Source: JALEFZ01 sp039817415 (GTDB lineage Bacteria; Bacteroidota; Bacteroidia; J057). Taken from it: a stretch of DNA of 64,000 nucleotides. The translations under genes and the position numbers were made by a program. The stretch spans positions 1 through 64,000 of the forward strand of contig JBCBVV010000034.1 of the NCBI GenBank assembly GCA_039817415.1, read 5' to 3'. Under the pieces are notes generated by a model. The model saw nothing but the letters and a program-made list of their open reading frames with translations. It had not been told where the DNA came from and did no database searches. How positions within the stretch are numbered: the stretch's first letter is position 1; every line of letters starts with the position of its first letter. Positions 43,463-52,351 of this stretch are shown in pieces.

Positions 43463-44155
43463 TTATTTGGAAAATAACTCTCCCCAATTTCCCTGAATAC
43501 TTTTCCTTTTTGCAGAATCGTGTAAAAATTCCATAAAGTCATTCCGAGGAATCATTTCTGCCCCCAAGCTTTCCAAATGGCCTGTATGAACTTGGCAATC
43601 AATCAGACAGAACTTTCGTTGTTCTAGCTCTCTTACTAAAGAGATAAATCCAGTTTTAGAGGCATTGGAAACTTTGGAAAACATCGATTCACCAAAGAAG
43701 CAATTGCCTAGGGAAACACCATAAAGCCCGCCTACTAATTCGCCTTCTTGATATACTTCGACAGAATGAGCTAATCCTAATTGATGTAAATGAGCATAGG
43801 CCTCCTTCATTTCGTCGGTAATCCAAGTACCTCTTTGGCCGGGACGGTATATTTGAGCACAAGCCTGAATGACTTCTTCAAAGGCCTGGTCATAACTTAT
43901 TTGAAACATCCCCTTTTTTAGGATCTGCTTCATGCTTTTGGATACCTTTAGCTTGGCGGGAAAAAGGACAAAACGAGGATCTGGTGCCCACCACAAAACG
44001 GGCTCGTCATCCGAAAACCAAGGAAAAATTCCGCTTTCGTAGGCAAGAAGGAGCCTTTCCGCACTCAAATCCCCTCCAATCCCTAATATTCCACTGGGTT
44101 CTGCGTGAGATACGGGAGGAAAAACTAAGTCGTCTGGAATGCGGTAAATAGGCAT
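43463..44155 (-). CDS. aat: Leucyl/phenylalanyl-tRNA-protein transferase
   Basis: The 230-residue enzyme adds Leu or Phe to N-terminal Lys or Arg of proteins, marking them for ClpAP via ClpS. The conserved start (PPVSHAEPSGILGIGGDLSAERLL in part), the IFPWFSDDEPVLWWAPDPRFVL block and the GGLYGVSLGNCFFGESMFS block are all present. It lies immediately downstream of clpS, 80 bases away across a terminator, on the same strand. Confidence 0.95.
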   Translation of the reverse strand: MPIYRIPDDLVFPPVSHAEPSGILGIGGDLSAERLLLAYESGIFPWFSDDEPVLWWAPDPRFVLFPAKLKVSKSMKQILKKGMFQISYDQAFEEVIQACAQIYRPGQRGTWITDEMKEAYAHLHQLGLAHSVEVYQEGELVGGLYGVSLGNCFFGESMFSKVSNASKTGFISLVRELEQRKFCLIDCQVHTGHLESLGAEMIPRNDFMEFLHDSAKRKSIQGNWGELFSK

Positions 44156-44179
44156 AGAGGCCTAAGTTATACTTTACTC

Positions 44180-44213
44180 AAAAAAAATGCGCAGTCAACC
44201 ATCAACTGCGCAT
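44180..44213 (-). terminator. Intrinsic terminator after clpS
   Basis: A 9-bp perfect stem ATGCGCAGT / ACTGCGCAT (44187-44195 with 44205-44213) with a 9-base loop is followed on the minus strand by seven T. Confidence 0.87.
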
Positions 44214-44235
44214 ATCAAATTATTTGTGTTCTTGA

Positions 44236-44583
44236 TTATTCTTGCTCTTCAACAGTGGCGCCAATGCCTCTGTCTACGAGAGCCTCCCTCATGACCCCAA
44301 GTTTTTTCCTAGGACCTCTCTTCACGGCGTACTTACCTTTGGTGTGAATGATCCATGCACACTGCTCAGCTTGTTCTGAGCTATGGTCACAAATATCCAT
44401 CAGGGATTTAATGACCCAGTCGAAAGTATTGATGTCATCATTCCACACAATAAGGTTGACGGGCTCGTCTACTCCAACCTGCTCGTTTACCTCCGTCAAT
44501 TCCAGTACATCTACATTTAGTGGCATCATCTTGAATGGATTGTTGTCAGAAACTCGTCTCACGATGGGCAATTTCCTTGCCAA
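44236..44583 (-). CDS. clpS: ATP-dependent Clp protease adaptor ClpS
   Basis: The 115-residue adaptor delivers N-end-rule substrates to ClpA/ClpC. The core has NLIVWNDDINTFDWVI (the N-degron binding Asn-Asp-Asp region) and a C-terminal AVKRGPRKKLGVM. It is followed by the gene for Aat, which makes the N-degrons it recognises, so the two form a functional pair. Confidence 0.95.
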   Translation of the reverse strand: MARKLPIVRRVSDNNPFKMMPLNVDVLELTEVNEQVGVDEPVNLIVWNDDINTFDWVIKSLMDICDHSSEQAEQCAWIIHTKGKYAVKRGPRKKLGVMREALVDRGIGATVEEQE

Positions 44584-44775
44584 CCGCTGCGAAAATAACT
44601 TTTTTTAACTGAAAAATAAAGATAATGAAAGCACCAAGGACGACCTTCGTGCACATTATTTTATGTGGGATATATCGAGGGGATTTTTGTGAGGAAAGAA
44701 GATCATCCAAAACTCGAATTGACACTCAATTTATGTTGTCATTTTTTCGTTGGAATCAATAAACCGCCTTCATTC

Positions 44776-45930
44776 ATGTTGAAAAAAAGCTGTCTTTTCC
44801 TCTTTTCATTCCTTCTTACGACTATCCCTTTAAGAAGTTTCGCCTGGGGATTCTGGGCGCATCAACGTATAAACCGTCTTGCGGTCTTCACTCTTCCGCC
44901 AGAAATGCTGGGCCTATATAAAAAGAACCTTGAGTTTCTGACTGAACACGCTGTAGATCCAGATAAAAGAAGATATGCTGTCGATGGTGAAGCCGCCCAT
45001 CATTTTATAGACATTGATCATTACGGCACCTATCCCTTTGCCAATGTCCCTCGATATTGGGAAGATGCCGTAAGAAAATTGAGCAAAGATACCCTAGAAG
45101 CCTATGGCGTGGTTCCCTATCATCTTCCGACTGTGGTGATGAAACTCAAAAAAGCATTTGAAAAAATGGACTTGGTCGCCATCATGAAGGCTTCAGCTGA
45201 CCTAGGACATTATGTGGGTGATGCACATGTTCCCCTTCATACTACAGAGAACTACAACGGCCAAATGACCGGTCAAAAAGGAATTCACGGTTTGTGGGAA
45301 TCCAGGCTGCCCGAGTTATTTGGAGTGGAGTATGACTTCTTTGTTGGGAAGGCTTACTATGTAGAAGACCTTTTCGGAGAGAGTTGGAAATTTGTTTTAG
45401 AAAGCCATGTTCTTGTAGATTCTGTCCTAAAGCTGGAAAAAGAGCTCACCGATTTTTTCCCTTCAGATAAAAAATATGGCTATGAAAGTAGGAATAACAT
45501 TGTGGTCAGAACCTACTCTCGAGAGTTTGCTGATGCCTACCACAAAGCCATGGAAGGAATGGTTGAAAAGCGCATGCGAGAATCCGTTTTGCGCGTGGGC
45601 TCATATTGGTATACCGCTTGGAAATTGGCTGGTTCCCCAGACCTCAGCCCCTTGATGGCACAATCCATTTACCAAAAACCTCCATCCTATAAGAAGCTTT
45701 TTAATATTCTGGATAGAGAAGCATTTGATGTAGGCCACCTATTTGATAATTGTTGCTGTAAGCCCAAACAAAGAGCCCGAGCTTTTGGTCTGGCCAGAAC
45801 GATGAGCTGTGTTCAGGATGACCCTAGATGGGGCCTTTACATGGATGAGCTTTCAAGTCAAACCCCTCCTAAAAGTAAATCAGCAAGGAAATGGTACCAA
45901 AAATTATGGACTTGGATCAAGTGGTGGTGA
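44776..45930 (+). CDS. Zinc-dependent phospholipase C / S1-P1 nuclease family protein
   Basis: With the ATG at 44776 the protein has 384 residues and a signal peptide cleaved after residue 23, so W24 becomes the mature N-terminus. W1-x4-H6 (WGFWAH) is exactly the trinuclear-zinc signature start of S1/P1 enzymes, and HHFIDIDHYG, GHYVGDAHVPLH and GIHGLWE supply the other ligands. The start upstream at 44665 would hide the signal peptide and is rejected. The role is secreted nuclease or phospholipase. Confidence 0.85.
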   Translation: MLKKSCLFLFSFLLTTIPLRSFAWGFWAHQRINRLAVFTLPPEMLGLYKKNLEFLTEHAVDPDKRRYAVDGEAAHHFIDIDHYGTYPFANVPRYWEDAVRKLSKDTLEAYGVVPYHLPTVVMKLKKAFEKMDLVAIMKASADLGHYVGDAHVPLHTTENYNGQMTGQKGIHGLWESRLPELFGVEYDFFVGKAYYVEDLFGESWKFVLESHVLVDSVLKLEKELTDFFPSDKKYGYESRNNIVVRTYSREFADAYHKAMEGMVEKRMRESVLRVGSYWYTAWKLAGSPDLSPLMAQSIYQKPPSYKKLFNILDREAFDVGHLFDNCCCKPKQRARAFGLARTMSCVQDDPRWGLYMDELSSQTPPKSKSARKWYQKLWTWIKWW

Positions 45931-46029
45931 GCGCTTGGTAGAAAACAACCAATTTAAATGAGATACGTTTTTGGTCGGATAATTTATCCTTTCTTAGGGA
46001 TAAAATATTGAACCAAAAACTATTTTTCC

Positions 46030-47001
46030 ATGAAAATGAATCCAAAATTCCTCCTGATTCGATTGCTAGTTTTGCTTAGTCTCCCTATTCTCCTCACATC
46101 ATGTGATGGCGAATTACTGTATAGAGTTCTGGTAGCTATTTACGATGCCCCCATTGACGATCCTCTATATGCTGACACCTTTGTAACGATTGAAGGCATC
46201 GAAATAAACGGAAAGGAACTGGATGATTTCAATGGTCCTAAGACCATCAATATATCCAACCTTCAAAATGGAATCCTCTTCGAATTGGTTAAGGATGCGG
46301 GCCTACCGAGCGGAGAATACGATGAGATGACCCTTCTATTGAACTATGATGAGGACGACCAAGGCGAAGCTCCTGGATGCTACCTAAATACTTCTTATGG
46401 CAGAAAACTAGATCTTTCAAATGGTCTTTCAGGTATTCAAAAAATTACCCTCAACAAAGACCTAAACCTCTCGGAGGATGCTACCAATAGATTCATCATT
46501 GATTTTGATTTGAGAAAGACCATCAAGAATGGGGGTCCTGGTGATCAAGAAGATATGGTATTTGTATCTCCTTCAGGTATAGCAGAAGGTCTTCGCCTTG
46601 TCAATCAGGATGAAACCGGCACCTTGAAAGGAAGTATTACCCTCCCTAGCCCTAACAGCTTTACTGTTAATTATTTTGCCGTATATGCATACAAGAAGGG
46701 AACCTTCGATAGAAGTTCCGAAGAGATTGACGTGGACGGAGATGGAATACCTTTCGAAAACGCAGTCACAAGTACGTCGACTGGCTTCAACAAAACGGGC
46801 AGTACAAGAGAATTTAGCATGTACTACCTCGAGGAAGGAGAATACGATCTGGTATTTGAGGCTTACTCTCAAATAGAGTTTAGCGCTTCACAATTCGGAT
46901 TTGCAGTACCCACAGCCACTCAATCTATTACCTATCCTATTACAATCAAAGCTGGAGAGGAAACTACCATCAACCTAGATGATATTGAAATCATTCCATA
47001 A
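46030..47001 (+). CDS. DUF4382 lipoprotein
   Basis: The 323-residue protein has a lipoprotein signal (LPILLTSCDGE), a DUF4382-type domain (VTIEGIEINGKELDDF..., FELVKDAGLPSGEYDEMTLLL in part) and a second beta domain (about 195-323). Such proteins are common in marine Bacteroidota. It has Asp-rich loops that could bind calcium. It follows the S1/P1 gene by 99 bases. Confidence 0.88.
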   Translation: MKMNPKFLLIRLLVLLSLPILLTSCDGELLYRVLVAIYDAPIDDPLYADTFVTIEGIEINGKELDDFNGPKTINISNLQNGILFELVKDAGLPSGEYDEMTLLLNYDEDDQGEAPGCYLNTSYGRKLDLSNGLSGIQKITLNKDLNLSEDATNRFIIDFDLRKTIKNGGPGDQEDMVFVSPSGIAEGLRLVNQDETGTLKGSITLPSPNSFTVNYFAVYAYKKGTFDRSSEEIDVDGDGIPFENAVTSTSTGFNKTGSTREFSMYYLEEGEYDLVFEAYSQIEFSASQFGFAVPTATQSITYPITIKAGEETTINLDDIEIIP

Positions 47002-47022
47002 CAAACACCATTAGCCATCAAT

Positions 47023-47059
47023 AATAGCTTCCAATCAGTCTGATGTGGAAGCTATTTTT
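47023..47059 (+). terminator. Intrinsic terminator after the DUF4382 gene
   Basis: An 11-bp stem AATAGCTTCCA / TGGAAGCTATT (47023-47033 with 47046-47056), extended by an inner ATCAG/CTGAT, is followed by a T-run on the plus strand, 22 bases past the stop. Confidence 0.85.
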
Positions 47060-47076
47060 GATTTTTCCATTTTTAT

Positions 47077-47844
47077 TTAGGCAAAATTTCCTTCTTCTAC
47101 AGAGTGGACCATGTTTCTTTCGTTCATGTATTCTCCCAATTCGTAGACGTATTGGAAAATCGAGAAACAGGCCAAGGCACCAAATACATGCCATAAGAAG
47201 TGAGTCCCTACTCCGTCCAAGTTTATCTGTACCCAATCAGTAGCATCTAGCATTCGGAAAATAATGGCGGCCACGAAGCCTCCTACCCCTATATAAATCC
47301 ACCTTGCCTGATGAAATTTAGTCTTCATCAGGATAAGATAGACAGGTACCAGGATAAGAATAGCCATGATGGCATAGTTGATATTGACTACATATTGCCT
47401 TGGAAAAAGGGGATTATCAGAAAACATGTTGTAATACATCAGATAACTGATGGCTACATATCCAGCTGAGGCAATAAGGACATGGATCCACTTACCACCA
47501 GACATCCTGTAGAAAAATACAGATGCCGCCAGACAAAGAATCATAATAGGTCCCCAATCCATATGCAAGAAAACGGGGTGTAACCTAAAAAGATGGTAAA
47601 TCGTGCCCCCTACTCCACCAACCAATAACAGCAGTAGACTAGATGACATGAATTTATGTTCCATGAATTTACCTCGGAGTTTCCAGGTAAAGTAGGCCAC
47701 AATTATGATAAATATTGCCGCAGAAATTCCATTTATAGGTTCTGCAATAAAATGATCGAAGTTGGTTTCCGCATACATCGGTCCACCATCTCTTTCCATT
47801 CCATCCTGATTATAATCTCGGAGTTGTAAGAGCAATTCAAGCAT
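47077..47844 (-). CDS. CREST-superfamily membrane protein (ceramidase-like hydrolase)
   Basis: The 255-residue protein has seven membrane helices and the CREST metal-site residues in order: S41 at the end of helix 1 (NGISAAIF), H84 (GTIYH), D96 (HMDWG) and the H215-x3-H219 pair (THFLWH). This matches alkaline ceramidase, PAQR and Per1-like hydrolases. Substrate is unknown; bacterial sphingolipids, which many Bacteroidota make, are a natural candidate. It is convergent with the DUF4382 gene. Confidence 0.8.
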   Translation of the reverse strand: MLELLLQLRDYNQDGMERDGGPMYAETNFDHFIAEPINGISAAIFIIIVAYFTWKLRGKFMEHKFMSSSLLLLLVGGVGGTIYHLFRLHPVFLHMDWGPIMILCLAASVFFYRMSGGKWIHVLIASAGYVAISYLMYYNMFSDNPLFPRQYVVNINYAIMAILILVPVYLILMKTKFHQARWIYIGVGGFVAAIIFRMLDATDWVQINLDGVGTHFLWHVFGALACFSIFQYVYELGEYMNERNMVHSVEEGNFA

Positions 47845-48039
47845 GCCACATTCCTTTAATTAATATCCTCATCAAACCTCTCACTGTTTGACGTTTATTC
47901 AACTTTATTGTCTCATGGCCGTACCTAAATATTTTGAAAATAAGTGCAAAAAACGCAAAAATGTTTTTCATCCTCAACTTCTGATGTATGAAATTTTGCG
48001 TACAGCCGACACTTATTCTGATGGATGACTAAGTTTTAT

Positions 48040-48055
48040 AACCTTTCTTAAGGTT
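48040..48055 (+). promoter_or_regulatory. Inverted repeat upstream of the arginine cluster
   Basis: AACCTT-4-AAGGTT lies 54-69 bases before the GNAT start codon and is followed by a T-run. It could be a regulator site or a leader hairpin. Arms are only six bases, so chance is possible. Confidence 0.2.
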
Positions 48056-48108
48056 TTTAAAAAAAATTAACTGTTATTTTGCCAATCTTATAATTTTTAA
48101 CCCATCTC

Positions 48109-48807
48109 ATGAATATCGAGGTTAAAGTTGCAACAGAGCAGGATGAACGCTTTTCAGAAGCCATCTGCGAGATGATCGAACAGGCCGCCAAGGCTCGTGG
48201 TACCGGTATTGCCAAGCGGGAACCGGAGTATATCAGGCGTAAGATCAGGCAGGGAAAAGCTGTGATTGCATTTGTGGATGGGAAACTGGCAGGCTTCTGC
48301 TACATTGAAACATGGGAACACGATCGATACGTTGCCAATTCGGGACTCATTGTTAATCCAGATTTCAGGAAGATGGGCCTCGCCAAGGAGATCAAAAAGA
48401 CTGCTTTCGAACTCTCAAAAGAGAAATATCCTACCTCCAAGATGTTTGGAATCACTACCAGTTTGGCCGTGATGAAGATCAATGCCGAATTGGGATATAG
48501 ACCTGTCACTTTCTCTGAATTGACACAGGATGAGGTATTTTGGGATGGCTGTAGCAGCTGTCCAAATTATGAGATCCTTACCAAGAATGAACGCAAACTC
48601 TGTTTATGTACAGGCATGCTGTACAACCCAGCTGAGGACAAAGAGAAAAGTGAGGAAGCCAGCAAAGCAGAAACTTCAAAAACAGAAGAAAAGGCATTGA
48701 AAGCCAGATGGGAAAGATACAAGGACCACCTACGGAAAAGGAGTGGCAACAAGATCTTGCAGAGGATCATGGATAATCTGTTCAACAAAGAACCCATCGT
48801 CAAGTAA
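48109..48807 (+). CDS. GNAT acyltransferase heading the arginine cluster, probable N-acylglutamate synthase
   Basis: The 232-residue protein has a GNAT fold (VIAFVDGKLAGFCYIE, then NSGLIVNPDFRKMGLAKEI with the acyl-CoA loop) in residues 1-140, and an unusual C-terminal region with C148-x2-C151 and C165-x-C167 (GCSSC...KLCLC), then a charged helix. No other acylglutamate synthase is near. Position at the head of the arginine genes suggests it makes N-acetyl- or N-succinylglutamate; studies of other Bacteroidota point to the latter (from memory). Confidence 0.75.
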   Translation: MNIEVKVATEQDERFSEAICEMIEQAAKARGTGIAKREPEYIRRKIRQGKAVIAFVDGKLAGFCYIETWEHDRYVANSGLIVNPDFRKMGLAKEIKKTAFELSKEKYPTSKMFGITTSLAVMKINAELGYRPVTFSELTQDEVFWDGCSSCPNYEILTKNERKLCLCTGMLYNPAEDKEKSEEASKAETSKTEEKALKARWERYKDHLRKRSGNKILQRIMDNLFNKEPIVK

Positions 48808-48821
48808 TATCAATTTTTTGA

Positions 48822-48857
48822 ATGAATTCGGGGAGAATTGTTGGAGTGGACATCTAG
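48822..48857 (+). CDS. Possible 11-codon leader peptide
   Basis: ATG AAT TCG GGG AGA ATT GTT GGA GTG GAC ATC then TAG encodes MNSGRIVGVDI. The frame covers the left arm and loop of the terminator between GNAT and argG, and its stop abuts the right arm. One Arg codon lies in the left arm. Speculative. Confidence 0.2.
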   Translation: MNSGRIVGVDI

Positions 48858-48873
48858 CAATTCTCCTTTTTTT
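48832..48873 (+). terminator. Terminator or attenuator between the GNAT gene and argG
   Basis: A 9-bp perfect stem GGAGAATTG / CAATTCTCC (48832-48840 with 48858-48866) with a 17-base loop is followed by seven T. Only 22 bases separate the T-run from the argG start codon. Confidence 0.8.
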
Positions 48874-48895
48874 ATACCACCCATAGCATTTTATT

Positions 48896-50107
48896 ATGAG
48901 CAAAGTTGTCCTGGCATATTCCGGAGGACTAGACACTTCTTACTGCGTAGCCTACCTCAAAGAAGCTGGCTACGAGGTACATGCCGCTACCGTTAACACA
49001 GGTAGTTTTTCCCAAGAAGAACTGGCCGATATTGAAAAGAGGGCCTTTGAATTAGGAGTTTCTTCCTTTACAGTGTTGGAAAAGACCAAGAGCTTTTATG
49101 ATAACTGTATCAAGTACCTGGTATTTGGGAATGTTTTGAAAAATCATGTGTACCCCCTTTCTGTAAGCGCGGAAAGGATGTTCCAAGCCTTGGCCATCGC
49201 CAACTACGCCAGACAAACAGGAGCGGAGGCTATTGCCCATGGTTCTACAGGAGCAGGGAATGATCAGGTGAGATTTGATTTGGCTTTTCATATCCTCGTT
49301 CCACAGGTAAAGATTATAACCCCTATCCGCGACCAAAAGCTCAGCAGAGAGGAAGAAGTGAAGTTCCTTCAGGAAAGAGGGGTAGACATTTCGTGGGAAA
49401 AAGCACAATATTCTATTAATAAGGGCTTGTGGGGAACATCTGTTGGAGGAAAGGAGACCCTAAACTCATGGGACCACCTTCCCGAAGATGCCTACCCTAG
49501 CCAGTTGGTCAAACAGGACGAGAAAATCCTAGAGATTTTATTCGAAAAGGGTCAATTAGTGGCTGTAGATGGACAACGATTTGACCATGCAGTGGCTGCC
49601 ATTGAACACTTAAATGACTTAGCTACACCTTATGCCGTTGGGCGAGACATTCATGTGGGAGATACGATCATTGGTATCAAAGGGAGAGTCGGATTCGAAG
49701 CCGCTGCTCCCCTGATCATGATCAAAGCCCACCAATTACTAGAAAAACATACGCTCTCCAAATGGCAAATGCACCTTAAAGACCAACTGGCCAATTGGTA
49801 TGGTATGCTTCTTCACGAAGGGCAGTTCCTAGAGCCTGTCATGAGAAATATTGAAGGTTTTCTGGATCATTCTCAAGAAACCGTCAATGGAAAGGTTAAA
49901 ATTCGTCTGACTCCCTATCGTTTTGAAGTCCTAGGGGTGGATTCATCAGCAGACCTCATGTCTAACAAATTTGGAACATATGGAGAAATGAACCGAGCAT
50001 GGTCCGGTGAGGATGTCAAAGGCTTTACTAAGATTCTCGCCAATAGCCCGAATATCTATTATTCTGTCAATGACAGTCTACTCCAAAACTTTCTGGAACA
50101 ACTCTAA
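48896..50107 (+). CDS. argG: Argininosuccinate synthase
   Basis: The 403-residue enzyme joins citrulline and aspartate with ATP. The N-terminal ATP-pyrophosphatase motif AYSGGLDTSY is present, with STGAGNDQVRF further on. It lies 22 bases after the terminator or attenuator and 10 bases before argC. Confidence 0.96.
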   Translation: MSKVVLAYSGGLDTSYCVAYLKEAGYEVHAATVNTGSFSQEELADIEKRAFELGVSSFTVLEKTKSFYDNCIKYLVFGNVLKNHVYPLSVSAERMFQALAIANYARQTGAEAIAHGSTGAGNDQVRFDLAFHILVPQVKIITPIRDQKLSREEEVKFLQERGVDISWEKAQYSINKGLWGTSVGGKETLNSWDHLPEDAYPSQLVKQDEKILEILFEKGQLVAVDGQRFDHAVAAIEHLNDLATPYAVGRDIHVGDTIIGIKGRVGFEAAAPLIMIKAHQLLEKHTLSKWQMHLKDQLANWYGMLLHEGQFLEPVMRNIEGFLDHSQETVNGKVKIRLTPYRFEVLGVDSSADLMSNKFGTYGEMNRAWSGEDVKGFTKILANSPNIYYSVNDSLLQNFLEQL

Positions 50108-50117
50108 GATCTGAAAA

Positions 50118-51089
50118 ATGGCAAAGATAAAAGCAGGAATCATAGGAGCGGCTGGTTATACTGCGGGAGAATTGAGTCGTATTCTCCTGCATCATCCCGA
50201 GGTTGAAATCACCTTCGCTCACAGCCAATCCCAGCTGGGCAAAAAGATATATGAGGTTCATCATGACCTCATAGGAGATACAGACTTGACATTTACAGAC
50301 ACCATAGATGAGGAGGTGGATGTACTCTTCTTCTGTAGTGGCCACGGAAAGATCAAATCATTCCTTGAAAGCCATGAGATTCCAGCAGGGGTAAAGTTTA
50401 TTGACTTGAGCAATGAGTTTAGGATCAAAGACCCCTCCCATGAATTTATTTACGGCTTGCCTGAATTAAACAGAGAACACATTCCATCTTTTCAAAAAGT
50501 GGCCAATCCAGGTTGTTTTGCTACCTGTATACAATTGGGCTTGCTCCCCTTGGCTGCTGCTGGAAAATGGAAGGCAGCTGCACACGTAAATGGGATTACG
50601 GGTTCAACAGGGGCAGGTCAACAACCCAGACCTACTACTCATTTTTCATGGCGCTCTCATAATCTTTCTACTTACAAAGCCTTTAAGCACCAGCATTTAG
50701 GCGAAATTAGACAAAGCTTGGAACAAGCCTCAGGAGAAGAAGGGCCTAATATTCACTTTGTCCCTATGCGTGGGCCATTTAGTAGAGGAATACTGGTGTC
50801 GACCCATTTGACAGTCGATTGGGACATAGAGAATGCCAAAGCATTTTACAAAGACTACTATGCCTCTCATCCCTTCACACATGTAGTGGATGAAAACCCC
50901 CATTTGAAGCAAGTTGTCAATACCAACAAAGCTTTGATCTATCTTGAACAATTTGATGATCAATTGCACATTGTTTCTGTGATTGATAACCTTTTAAAAG
51001 GCGCTTCAGGGCAGGCTGTACAGAACATGAACCTCATGTTTGCTTTGGAAGAATCGTTAGGATTAGGGCTTAAGGCAAATGCCTTTTAA
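50118..51089 (+). CDS. argC: N-acyl-gamma-glutamyl-phosphate reductase
   Basis: The 323-residue enzyme reduces the acylated glutamyl phosphate with NADPH to the semialdehyde. The Rossmann start GIIGAAGYTAGEL and the catalytic C133 in ANPGCFATC are present. Whether the acyl group is acetyl or succinyl cannot be read here; ArgF' suggests succinyl. Confidence 0.95.
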   Translation: MAKIKAGIIGAAGYTAGELSRILLHHPEVEITFAHSQSQLGKKIYEVHHDLIGDTDLTFTDTIDEEVDVLFFCSGHGKIKSFLESHEIPAGVKFIDLSNEFRIKDPSHEFIYGLPELNREHIPSFQKVANPGCFATCIQLGLLPLAAAGKWKAAAHVNGITGSTGAGQQPRPTTHFSWRSHNLSTYKAFKHQHLGEIRQSLEQASGEEGPNIHFVPMRGPFSRGILVSTHLTVDWDIENAKAFYKDYYASHPFTHVVDENPHLKQVVNTNKALIYLEQFDDQLHIVSVIDNLLKGASGQAVQNMNLMFALEESLGLGLKANAF

Positions 51090-51133
51090 AGAAAGCTGTT
51101 ACATTTGCACACTACTAACCATTATATCGTCAT

Positions 51134-52267
51134 ATGAAGCTGTTTGATGTTTATCCAAGATTTACTGTAAATCCCGTTCGAGGGGAAGGCAGTTGGGTAT
51201 TTGATGAACATGGGAGCAAATACCTGGATTTTTATGGAGGTCATGCGGTCATATCCATTGGCCACAGTCATCCTTTGTATGTAGAAAGAATCACAGAACA
51301 GCTCAGGCGGATTGGTTTTTATTCCAATTCCATAGAAATGCCTTTACAGGATGAATTGGCTCAAAAACTAGGCAAACAATCTGGCTATGAGGATTATTCT
51401 CTCTTTCTATGCAATTCAGGGGCAGAGGCTACCGAAAACGCCTTAAAACTGGCATCCTTTTATAAGGGACGGAAAAAATTGTTGGCCATGGACAAGGCCT
51501 TCCATGGAAGGACTTCTGCTGCAGTTGCCATTACAGACAATCCCAAAATTCAGGCCCCTATCAATAAGGGCCATGAAGTCGTCCGAATTCCCTTAAATGA
51601 CCTGGAGGCGGCCAGAAAGGAATTGGAAAGCAGGGAGTTTGCAGCCATTGTCATTGAAAGTGTGCAAGGAATAGGCGGTATCCATTTACCAGAAGCTGCC
51701 TACCTGCAAGCCCTTTCAGGCATTTGTGAAGAAACTGAAACCGTTCTCATCATGGATGAGATTCAATGTGGATATGGTAGAACGGGCAAATTCTTCGCCC
51801 ATCAATATGCTGATATTCGAGCAGATTTGATTCCAGTTGCCAAAGGGATGGGAAATGGTTTTCCGATCGGAGGAGTATTGATTCATCCCAAATTTGAGGC
51901 TTGGTACGGCATGCTGGGAACGACCTTCGGGGGAAATCACCTAGCTTGCGCAGCAGGGATAGCTGTCTTGGACGTCATCGAAGAGGAAAATTTGGTTCCA
52001 CATGCCATGGAGATGGGGCAGTATTTGATGGAGGGTTTGTCGACCATAGATTCCATCAAAGAAATTAGAGGAAAGGGGCTCATGACAGGTCTGAGTTTCG
52101 ATTTTCCTGTAAAAGAATTGAGACAGAAACTACTGTATGATTACCATGTCTTTACAGGCTCTTCCTCCCAAAAGGAAGTGCTTAGGTTATTGCCTCCTAT
52201 GAACGTAAGCCAATTGGAAGTGGATATCATGGTAGATTCTCTCAGAAATGCGGTTAAGTCCTTATAG
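51134..52267 (+). CDS. argD: Acylornithine aminotransferase
   Basis: The 377-residue PLP enzyme transaminates N-acylglutamate semialdehyde. PLP lysine K237 (PVAKGMGNGFP) and the Asp of LIMDEIQCGYGRTG (D208) are present. It lies 44 bases after argC and 84 bases before argF'. Confidence 0.95.
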   Translation: MKLFDVYPRFTVNPVRGEGSWVFDEHGSKYLDFYGGHAVISIGHSHPLYVERITEQLRRIGFYSNSIEMPLQDELAQKLGKQSGYEDYSLFLCNSGAEATENALKLASFYKGRKKLLAMDKAFHGRTSAAVAITDNPKIQAPINKGHEVVRIPLNDLEAARKELESREFAAIVIESVQGIGGIHLPEAAYLQALSGICEETETVLIMDEIQCGYGRTGKFFAHQYADIRADLIPVAKGMGNGFPIGGVLIHPKFEAWYGMLGTTFGGNHLACAAGIAVLDVIEEENLVPHAMEMGQYLMEGLSTIDSIKEIRGKGLMTGLSFDFPVKELRQKLLYDYHVFTGSSSQKEVLRLLPPMNVSQLEVDIMVDSLRNAVKSL

Positions 52268-52351
52268 CCACAAGCCTTTATGTAAACCTTTCCAGTTGTT
52301 TCCTGAATTTCGGGGAAAGCCATACCTTTGCTTAGTTGAAAGATACCTGAC

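Noticed and set aside
44665..44775. Upstream start of the S1/P1-type gene
   Set aside because: It would bury the signal peptide and displace the N-terminal Trp zinc ligand.
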